This document shows positions 16,996 through 23,653 of a DNA stretch of 64,000 nt, one piece after another. The number at the start of each line of letters is the position of its first letter. The first letter of the stretch is position 1. Under the pieces are notes generated by a model. The model worked only from the letters and a program-made list of their open reading frames with translations. It had not been told where the DNA came from and ran no database searches. A program made the position numbers and the translations under genes. Source of the stretch: Ferruginibacter sp. (GTDB taxonomy: Bacteria > Bacteroidota > Bacteroidia > Chitinophagales > Chitinophagaceae); contig JANXSK010000122.1 of assembly GCA_025352695.1 (NCBI GenBank), positions 31,386 through 95,385 on the forward strand. Reading direction: 5' to 3'.

Positions 16996-17487
16996 ATGAT
17001 TATTAGTTTAGTAGTTGCTGCATCCGAAAACAATGCTATTGGAAAAGATAACCAACTGCTTTGGCATTTGCCAAATGACCTGAAATTTTTTAAAAATATT
17101 ACTTGGGGATTTCCGGTAATAATGGGTCGCAAAACTTATGAAGCAGTTAACAAACCTTTGCCGGGCAGAACAAATATAGTGGTTACTACCAATCCTGGTT
17201 GGAGTGCGGAAACAGTGATTACGGTAAGTAATTTAGAAGCTGCTATTCAAAAAGCTGCTGAAACCAATAGCAAACAAATATTCATTATAGGTGGTGGAGA
17301 AATATATAAACAATCAATGGATATTGCTGATACCATTTATATAACAAGGGTTCATGCCGAACTGCATGGCGATACTTTTTTTCCGGAGATTGATGAAAGC
17401 AAATGGAAGCTAACTTCCAATCAGGATTTTGAGGCGGATCAAAAACATACCTACAGTTATAGTTTTCAAATTTGGGAAAAGATATAA
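16996..17487 (+). CDS. folA: Dihydrofolate reductase
   Basis: 163 aa. It reduces dihydrofolate to tetrahydrofolate with NADPH, recycling the product of thyA just upstream. Motifs: VVAASENNAIGKDNQLLWHLPNDLKFF with the catalytic acid Asp28, VIMGRKTYEAV, PLPGRTNIVVT, and IIGGGEIYKQ for NADPH binding. Start ATG at 16996. Length and residues are normal. Confidence 0.97.
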   Translation: MIISLVVAASENNAIGKDNQLLWHLPNDLKFFKNITWGFPVIMGRKTYEAVNKPLPGRTNIVVTTNPGWSAETVITVSNLEAAIQKAAETNSKQIFIIGGGEIYKQSMDIADTIYITRVHAELHGDTFFPEIDESKWKLTSNQDFEADQKHTYSYSFQIWEKI

Positions 17488-17558
17488 ATTATTAAATTGA
17501 CGATGATTTAATTTACAATTTTTACCAGTAGCCCCACTCATAACTTATAACTAATAAC

Positions 17559-18356
17559 TTGTATTCAACCTTTCAATTAGCAAAAAAATACCTTCGCTAT
17601 TATTTTACTGCTTCCAATGGAAAAGGGCATGGTACACATTCTCCGTTCGTATTCGATTTTATTACACATGTTTTAAACGATAAAAAAAAGTATGCCTGCT
17701 ATGATACAATTGAAGTAGTAAGGCAACAATTAAAGCAAGATGCAACTATTATTGAGGTGCAAGATTTTGGGGCAGGCTCTGCAGTAATAAAGCCCAATAA
17801 ACGGGTAGTAAAAGCTATTGCAAAATCATCTCTTAAATCGCCAAAATTTGCACAGTTACTTTTTAGAATGGTGCAGTATTATCAACCGAAAAGTATACTA
17901 GAACTAGGTACCTCTTTTGGTATTACCACTGCCTACCTTGCCAGTGGTAATGCAGCTTCAAAAGTATATACCTGCGAAGGAGCACAACAAATTGCAGCAA
18001 TTGCCCAACATAATTTTAATCAAGTAGGTATACAAAATTGTACACTTTTAAAAGGTGATTTTGCACAAACTTTACCAGCACTTTTTTCAATTGTTAATCA
18101 ATTTGATTTTGCTTTTGTAGATGGCAATCATCGCAAAGAGCCTACACTTCAATATTTTAATCAATTGCTAGCTCACTCTACAGGTAAAGCAATATTAATT
18201 TTTGATGATATACATTGGAGCAGCGAAATGGAAGCTGCCTGGTTAGCTATCCAAAACCATCCTTCGGTAACAGTAACCATTGATCTTTTTTTTATTGGTA
18301 TTGTTTGTATTAATAGTGATATTAAGCTAAAGCAACACTTTGTTGTTAGATATTGA
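17559..18356 (+). CDS. Class I SAM-dependent methyltransferase (O-methyltransferase-like)
   Basis: 265 aa from a TTG start; no nearer ATG fits the conserved N terminus (YLRYYFTASNGKGHGTHSPFVFDFI), a stretch I associate with a Bacteroidota-specific methyltransferase group. The SAM-binding motif is SILELGTSFGITTAYLA (about 112-128), with the acidic motif KVYTCEGA and the metal/acid segment FAFVDGNHRKEPTL and LIFDDIHW, as in catechol O-methyltransferase-like enzymes. Substrate unknown. It is 71 bases after folA and ends 57 bases before a terminator. Confidence 0.8.
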   Translation: MYSTFQLAKKYLRYYFTASNGKGHGTHSPFVFDFITHVLNDKKKYACYDTIEVVRQQLKQDATIIEVQDFGAGSAVIKPNKRVVKAIAKSSLKSPKFAQLLFRMVQYYQPKSILELGTSFGITTAYLASGNAASKVYTCEGAQQIAAIAQHNFNQVGIQNCTLLKGDFAQTLPALFSIVNQFDFAFVDGNHRKEPTLQYFNQLLAHSTGKAILIFDDIHWSSEMEAAWLAIQNHPSVTVTIDLFFIGIVCINSDIKLKQHFVVRY

Positions 18357-18413
18357 TTATTTATTTAATTATAATTCTACAATCCAATAAATTTCCTTCT
18401 AAAAAAATTTATT

Positions 18414-18440
18414 CCCTATCAGGGGATAGGGGCTTTTTTT
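18414..18440 (+). terminator. Terminator after the methyltransferase gene
   Basis: Hairpin CCCTATC (18414-18420) / GATAGGG (18425-18431), loop AGGG, followed by GC and seven T. Confidence 0.85.
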
Positions 18441-18467
18441 GTACCTTTAATTTAATTAATTCTATTT

Positions 18468-19592
18468 ATGATTATAGGTGTTTTAAAAGAATCAATCCCT
18501 GAAACTAGAGTATCCTTATTACCTGAACATGTAACCATTCTTAAAAAATTAAATGTAGAAGTGCAGGTGGAGGACAATGCAGGTATAACCGCCTTTGCTA
18601 ATAATAACAAATACATTGATGCAGGTGCAACCATAGCAAGCAGGCAACAAGTAATACAATCTTCTACTATCATTTTATCAATCAACAATTTTACGGAAAC
18701 AGATATTCTATCAATTAAAGCGGGTACTGTTGTGCTAGGTGTTTATCAACCATTGTTTAATTTTTTGTTGATGAACAACTGGGCCTCAAAAGCCTTCACT
18801 GTTTTTAGTATGGATATGTTGCCACGTACTACCCGTGCACAAAGCATGGATGTATTGAGTAGCCAGGCAAATATTGCCGGTTATAAAGCGGTACTTACTG
18901 CAGCTAATTTGTTCCCTAAATATTTTCCCATGTTTATGACAGCAGCAGGCAGTATTCCGCCGGCAAAAATGTTGATTCTTGGTGCAGGTGTAGCTGGCCT
19001 ACAAGCCATAGCCACAGGTAAAAGGCTTGGCGCAGTGGTAGAAGTTTTTGATACCAGGCCTGCTGTAAAAGAAGAAGTAATGAGCCTTGGTGGAAAGTTT
19101 ATTGAAGTAGAAGGAGCTGCCGATGTAAGTAAAGCCGGAGGTTATGCTGTGGAGCAAACCGATGATTTTATGCAACGCCAAAAAGCAAAAATTGCTGAAA
19201 GTGTAGCAAAGGCAGATATTGTAATAACTACCGCACAAATACCTGGTAAATTAGCTCCTGTATTGATTACCAGTTCTATGATAAGTGCCATGAAAAATGG
19301 TTCAATAATTATTGATTTGGCCGCAGCTACAGGAGGCAATACAGCACTTACAAAAAATGAGGAGACGGTAATTTACAACGGGGTAAGTATTGTAGGCAAT
19401 TCAAATTTACCTGCTACAATGCCATCTGATGCAAGTAAATTGTATGGAAAAAACACACTTAATTTTTTACAACTAATCATTGATAAGGAAGGGCAGTTAA
19501 ATTTAAATTTTGAAGATGATCTTGTGAAAGGAACATGTATTGTACATGATAAAACTATCACCAATGAAAGAGTACAAGCATTGCTTGTATAA
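18468..19592 (+). CDS. pntAA: NAD(P) transhydrogenase subunit alpha part 1
   Basis: 374 aa, the soluble NAD(H)-binding domain I of proton-translocating transhydrogenase. Motifs: GVLKESIPETRVSLLPE at the N terminus, the catalytic loop SRAQS-like RTTRAQSMDVLSSQANIAGY, and the dinucleotide-binding LILGAGVAGLQAIATGKRLGAVVEVFDTR. Together with pntAB and pntB it couples hydride transfer between NADH and NADP to proton movement across the inner membrane. E. coli fuses AA and AB; here they are separate. A near-consensus -7 box (TACCTTTA, 18442-18449) precedes the gene. Confidence 0.96.
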   Translation: MIIGVLKESIPETRVSLLPEHVTILKKLNVEVQVEDNAGITAFANNNKYIDAGATIASRQQVIQSSTIILSINNFTETDILSIKAGTVVLGVYQPLFNFLLMNNWASKAFTVFSMDMLPRTTRAQSMDVLSSQANIAGYKAVLTAANLFPKYFPMFMTAAGSIPPAKMLILGAGVAGLQAIATGKRLGAVVEVFDTRPAVKEEVMSLGGKFIEVEGAADVSKAGGYAVEQTDDFMQRQKAKIAESVAKADIVITTAQIPGKLAPVLITSSMISAMKNGSIIIDLAAATGGNTALTKNEETVIYNGVSIVGNSNLPATMPSDASKLYGKNTLNFLQLIIDKEGQLNLNFEDDLVKGTCIVHDKTITNERVQALLV

Positions 19593-19650
19593 TATTGCTT
19601 TAATACAATGGTAACAAGTAAAATTTATAACTAATCAATAGCATTCGATC

Positions 19651-19977
19651 ATGGATAATATTTTAAATTTCATTTCAACCAATCAGCAAATAATCTACAT
19701 CGTTATACTTATGATTTTTGTTGGTATTGAAGTCATAGGCCATGTCCCCAGTGTATTGCACACACCCTTAATGAGTGGCGCCAATGCCATTCATGGTGTA
19801 GTAGTAATTGGTGCTATCATTGTAATGGGTAAGGCTAATACAGATAATTATCTTGCCTTGATACTAGGTTTTTTAGCAGTTGTGTTAGGAACAATTAATG
19901 TAGTGGGCGGATTTGTTGTTACGGATAGGATGTTGGAAATGTTTAAGAAGAAGCCTCAGCCACCCAAAGCAACTTAA
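19651..19977 (+). CDS. pntAB: NAD(P) transhydrogenase subunit alpha part 2
   Basis: 108 aa, the membrane part of the alpha subunit. Three or four hydrophobic helices are visible (IIYIVILMIFVGIEVIGHVPSVLHTPLM, IHGVVVIGAIIVMG, YLALILGFLAVVLGTINVVGGFVVTDRML). The HTPLMSGANAIHGVV segment is diagnostic for the family. It lies between pntAA and pntB, with 58 and 107 bases of spacing. Confidence 0.96.
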   Translation: MDNILNFISTNQQIIYIVILMIFVGIEVIGHVPSVLHTPLMSGANAIHGVVVIGAIIVMGKANTDNYLALILGFLAVVLGTINVVGGFVVTDRMLEMFKKKPQPPKAT

Positions 19978-20084
19978 AATGCAAAGTAAAAATTAGCCAG
20001 TAACCAATAGGTAAAAATTCTTTGGTAATTGATAAAAAAAATAAATTGAACGCTCTTGTTAAGCGCTTATAGTAAAAAATATTT

Positions 20085-21509
20085 ATGGGAGAACACTTAC
20101 TTACAGTTTGTTATTTAATAGGCTCAGTTGCATTTATTTTAGGTCTTAAAATGTTGTCACATCCAGCCGCTGCACGAAAAGGAAATTTGGTAGCAGCATT
20201 TGGGATGGTGGTGGCGATTGCAGGCACCATTTTTTTATACCGTGATGGCGAAACTGGCCAACGCCTTCACAATTACACCTGGATTTTTAGCGGATTATTA
20301 ATCGGTGGTGTGGTTGGCATTCTCTCTGCAAAAAAAGTAAAAATGACTTCTATGCCCGAAATGGTAAGTCTGTTTAATGGAATGGGCGGCGCCTGTGCGG
20401 CATTAATTTCGTTGGTAGAGTTTAATCATTTATCAAAAGAATTAGGCGAAGGAACGGTAAAAGTAGCCTCCATACAACCAACAGTATTAATTATAGCGCT
20501 GGGGCTTATAATTGGTTCTGTTTCTTTTGCAGGTAGCCTAATTGCCTGGGGTAAATTAAATGGCAAAGTGAAAGATTATAGTTTTACAGGTCAAAATATT
20601 TTAAACCTTATTTTTTTAGCAATAGCACTTTGTGCAGCGGTATACCTGGTTATTGATCCTGCACAACATTTTTTACTGTATATCATTTTATTGTTGTCTT
20701 TATTATACGGTGTATTATTTGTAATGCCGATTGGTGGTGCAGATATGCCTGTTGTAATTTCATTACTAAATTCTTTTACTGGTGTTGCTGCAGCTTGCGG
20801 TGGATTTTTATATGATAATAAAGTAATGCTAACAGGTGGAATTTTAGTAGGTGCAGCAGGCACTTTACTAACTATACTGATGTGCAAAGCCATGAATCGT
20901 TCTTTAACAAATGTATTGGTGGGTTCTTTTGGTGGTAGTAATAAATCGGGGGTAAGCATTGAAACAAAAAGTCAGGGTGTGTATAAAGAAATCAGTATTA
21001 CAGACGCAGCAATGGTAATGAATTATGCCAATAAAGTATTGATCGTTCCGGGTTACGGATTGGCAGTAGCACAGGCCCAGCATATCTGCCATGAGCTTGA
21101 AAAAATTCTAGAAGAAAAAGGGGTAGAAGTTAAATACGCCATTCATCCGGTTGCAGGGCGTATGCCAGGCCACATGAATGTTTTATTGGCAGAAGCCGAT
21201 GTAAATTATGAAAAATTATTGGAGATGGAAGTCGCCAATGACGAATTTAAAACTACAGATGTTGTGTTAATACTTGGTGCCAATGATGTGGTAAATCCGG
21301 CTGCTAAAAATGATCCCACTTCACCCATTTTTGGCATGCCTATATTGGAAGTTGAAAATGCAAAAACAGTTATCGTAAATAAGCGGAGTATGAAACCTGG
21401 TTATGCCGGTATCGAAAATGACCTGTTCTTTCAACCTAAAACTGCCATGCTGTTTGGCGATGCTAAAAAAGTATTACAAAACCTTTGTGCAGAGATAAAG
21501 GCGGTATAA
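20085..21509 (+). CDS. pntB: NAD(P) transhydrogenase subunit beta
   Basis: 474 aa. The N-terminal 270 residues contain about eight or nine membrane helices, including the conserved MVSLFNGMGGACAALISLVEF and GADMPVVISLLNSFTGVAAACGGF. The C-terminal domain III binds NADP(H): VLIVPGYGLAVAQAQH, AIHPVAGRMPGHMNVLLAEA, VLILGANDVVNPAA, NKRSMKPGYAGIEN. It completes the pnt operon. A CBS-domain gene follows after 101 bases. Confidence 0.97.
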   Translation: MGEHLLTVCYLIGSVAFILGLKMLSHPAAARKGNLVAAFGMVVAIAGTIFLYRDGETGQRLHNYTWIFSGLLIGGVVGILSAKKVKMTSMPEMVSLFNGMGGACAALISLVEFNHLSKELGEGTVKVASIQPTVLIIALGLIIGSVSFAGSLIAWGKLNGKVKDYSFTGQNILNLIFLAIALCAAVYLVIDPAQHFLLYIILLLSLLYGVLFVMPIGGADMPVVISLLNSFTGVAAACGGFLYDNKVMLTGGILVGAAGTLLTILMCKAMNRSLTNVLVGSFGGSNKSGVSIETKSQGVYKEISITDAAMVMNYANKVLIVPGYGLAVAQAQHICHELEKILEEKGVEVKYAIHPVAGRMPGHMNVLLAEADVNYEKLLEMEVANDEFKTTDVVLILGANDVVNPAAKNDPTSPIFGMPILEVENAKTVIVNKRSMKPGYAGIENDLFFQPKTAMLFGDAKKVLQNLCAEIKAV

Positions 21510-21610
21510 TAAATAATGGTAATAAAGTTAAAAAAACCATCTCTAGTTACAGTATATTTCTTTACTTTACATATTGCATCTTAACCTCTCACTATCAAAA
21601 ATCGATTGCC

Positions 21611-22039
21611 ATGCTCAAAGTCGCCGATATTTTAAAAACAAAGGGTAAAAATATTTATTCCGTACTGCCAGCCAGTTCTGTATATGACGCTCTTACAATA
21701 ATGGGTGAAAAAAATATTGGGGCGTTGATGATAATTGAAAACGACGAACTAAAAGGTATTTTTTCTGAAAGAGATTATGCCCGCAAAGTGGTACTCGTTA
21801 ACAGAACATCCAGAGAAACACTTATCAGTGAAATTATGACAGCAGCCGTAATTACTGTTTCTCCTTCAGATAGTATTGAGCATTGCATGGCTTTAATGAG
21901 TAGTAAAAAAATAAGGCATCTTCCTGTGGCAGACAATGGAAAAGTCGTCGGCCTCATTTCCATCGGCGATGTGGTTACCGCTATTATCGAATCTCAAAAA
22001 GAAACCATCTCACATTTACAAAATTACATTTCGCAGTAA
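21611..22039 (+). CDS. CBS-domain protein (tandem CBS pair)
   Basis: 142 aa from ATG 21611 (MLKVADILK); the longer frame would overlap the end of pntB and adds a hydrophobic stretch foreign to the family. Two CBS motifs fill the protein: about 1-65 (YDALTIMGEKNIGALMIIEND, GIFSERDYARKVV) and about 72-135 (MTAAVITVSPSDSIEHCMALMSSKKIRHLPVAD, GLISIGDVV). Such stand-alone CBS pairs bind adenine nucleotides as energy sensors. No catalytic domain is attached. Its place after pntB may reflect regulation of redox or energy metabolism, but this is only positional. Confidence 0.85.
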   Translation: MLKVADILKTKGKNIYSVLPASSVYDALTIMGEKNIGALMIIENDELKGIFSERDYARKVVLVNRTSRETLISEIMTAAVITVSPSDSIEHCMALMSSKKIRHLPVADNGKVVGLISIGDVVTAIIESQKETISHLQNYISQ

Positions 22040-22070
22040 GGTAAAATATTTTTACCCAGCAGTTGCATTC

Positions 22071-22086
22071 TATAGCACCATCGTTG
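22071..22086 (+). repeat. Short dispersed repeat, divergent copy
   Basis: TATAGCACCATCGTTG matches CATAGCAGCATCGTTG at 44974-44989 and 56327-56342 in 14 of 16 positions. It lies downstream of the CBS gene. Confidence 0.5.
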
Positions 22087-22240
22087 CCACGCTCGGTTCA
22101 AAGCCACACCAATGGGGATCATTGGTTTTCCGAACGAAAGGTATTTTATTTATTTGATGGGCTCAATAACCGTCAATGCAACATCTTACAATAAGTTAAA
22201 GAAGAAATTGAAATTCTATCAACTAATTATTTATTGCAAA

Positions 22241-22288
22241 AAGAAGAGCTTCTGAAAAGTTCCCTGCAATTTTTTAGAGGCTCTTCTT
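22241..22288. repeat. Long imperfect inverted repeat upstream of the glycosidase-like gene
   Basis: Arms 22241-22260 and 22269-22288 pair over about 20 positions if G-U pairs are allowed: AAGAAGAGC pairs with GCTCTTCTT, then TTCTGAAAAG with the T-rich opposite arm; loop of 8. It ends about 70 bases before the ATG at 22359. It may be a transcript hairpin (terminator of the upstream unit or leader structure) or a palindromic element. Confidence 0.55.
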
Positions 22289-22358
22289 GATTAGAATGTC
22301 GATATAACTAAAGCCTGGAGATAGAAATATAACGTACAAATAAATAATAAGTAGTAGT

Positions 22359-23468
22359 ATGAACTATCAAAAATATCGACTTGGTTTAATGACAGTTTTC
22401 CTGTTGGGTTTTTCTTACTTATGTGCTCAGGATAAAAATAAAAAAGTATCGGATGCTGTAATGCAAAAAGTATATAATGAAGTGAAGACGCCTTATAAAT
22501 ATGGGCTAGTAATGGTACCGCCAGATGATTCTAAAAAATTAGATTGTCCTACTATTTTCAAAAAAGGAAAAAGCTGGTACATGACCTATATTGTGTATGA
22601 TGGAAGAGGATATGAAACATGGTTGGCAAAAAGTGAAAACCTGTTATACTGGAAAACGCTTGGAAAAATTATGTCGTTTTCTGATACTGCTAACTGGGAT
22701 GGTAACCAGAAAGCAAGTTACAATGCGTTGCAGAAAATGAAGTGGGGCGGCAGTTATCAATTGCAAAAATATGATAATAAATACTGGATGTCTTATATTG
22801 GTGGTAGTACAATAGGTTACGAAGCAGGTTTACTGTCAATTGGCATAGCCTATACTGAAAAAAATCCTGCTGTTCCGCATGAATGGAATCGCTTGGGTGT
22901 GCCTGTATTAAAATCAACCGATCCGGATGCTCGTTGGTATGATAACGGTACCATGTTTAAATCTTCTGTTATTTGGGATAAATTGAAAAATACCGGGCAC
23001 CCTTTTGTTATGTATTATAATGCCCGTGGCGATAGTGTTAACTCAGATAAAAGTGTTGAAAGAATCAGTATGGCTGTATCTGATAATATGGTTAACTGGA
23101 AGCGGTATGGTACCATGCCGGTTATCAATCATCACGCAGGTATATCAGGTGATGCAGTCATTCAGAAAATGGATGATTGCTATGTGATGTTTTATTTTGG
23201 TGCATTTTGGAAAGAACGAAAAGAACAGTCAGCCTTTAATCGTTTTGCCTGTTCTTATGATCTAATTAACTGGACAGATTGGAATGGCGAGGATCTGATA
23301 AAATCAAGTGAACCATACGATGAAACTTTTGCCCACAAATCTTTTGTCATCAAGCATAAAGGTATTGTCTATCATTTTTATTGCGCTGTAAATAGTAAAG
23401 AGCAACGTGGTATAGCAGTAGCAACTTCTGCCGATAAAGGAAAAAGTACTACAACATTTTCAAAATAA
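22359..23468 (+). CDS. Secreted glycosidase-like beta-propeller protein (GH43/GH130-type)
   Basis: 369 aa with a signal peptide (MNYQKYRLGLMTVFLLGFSYLCAQ). The remainder repeats the blade pattern of five-bladed beta-propeller glycosidases: an Asp-Cys-Pro-Thr-Ile-Phe motif (about residue 65; candidate catalytic Asp) followed by WYMTYIVYDGRGYETWLAKSENL, a second blade (YWMSYIGG, IGIAYT), a third with FVMYYNARG and ISMAVSDNMVNWKRYG, and a fourth with YVMFYFGAF and FACSYDLINWTDW. The phrase pattern 'S.nl..W' is typical of GH43/GH32/GH130 clans. It is alone on its strand, between stretches with hairpins and repeat fragments, so it may be a mobile accessory gene. Substrate unknown, and catalytic competence is not proven. 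Confidence 0.7.
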   Translation: MNYQKYRLGLMTVFLLGFSYLCAQDKNKKVSDAVMQKVYNEVKTPYKYGLVMVPPDDSKKLDCPTIFKKGKSWYMTYIVYDGRGYETWLAKSENLLYWKTLGKIMSFSDTANWDGNQKASYNALQKMKWGGSYQLQKYDNKYWMSYIGGSTIGYEAGLLSIGIAYTEKNPAVPHEWNRLGVPVLKSTDPDARWYDNGTMFKSSVIWDKLKNTGHPFVMYYNARGDSVNSDKSVERISMAVSDNMVNWKRYGTMPVINHHAGISGDAVIQKMDDCYVMFYFGAFWKERKEQSAFNRFACSYDLINWTDWNGEDLIKSSEPYDETFAHKSFVIKHKGIVYHFYCAVNSKEQRGIAVATSADKGKSTTTFSK

Positions 23469-23530
23469 TAATATTACTACTACACCAAATACCTTAAAAT
23501 TAGACGGTAAAAAACTATAAAACCTCCGCC

Positions 23531-23554
23531 GTGGTTCGTTTCCTCACGACCCAC
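23531..23554. repeat. GC-richer hairpin downstream of the glycosidase-like gene
   Basis: GTGGTTCGT (23531-23539) pairs with ACGACCCAC (23546-23554) with one mismatch; loop TTCCTC. It stands out from the AT-rich surroundings and lies between two converging genes. No T-run follows, so it is more like a palindromic repeat element than a terminator. Confidence 0.45.
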
Positions 23555-23653
23555 CACCTCGAAGAATTGAGAATTGAAAAATAAATGCACACGAATGCGA
23601 CGCCAATGAAGCCCCACATAGCTGCTGCTTTACCCGGTCAATAATTAAAATGA

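Larger units (their letters stand above)
22040..22358. other. 319-bp intergenic stretch with repeat fragment and hairpin
   Basis: Non-coding. It holds a copy of the short repeat ATAGCACCATCGTTG (22072-22086), a short ORF at 22157-22255 (32 codons, Lys-rich, not recognised), and the long imperfect hairpin at 22241-22288. No promoter of the TAnnTTTG type is obvious before the gene at 22359. Confidence 0.6.
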
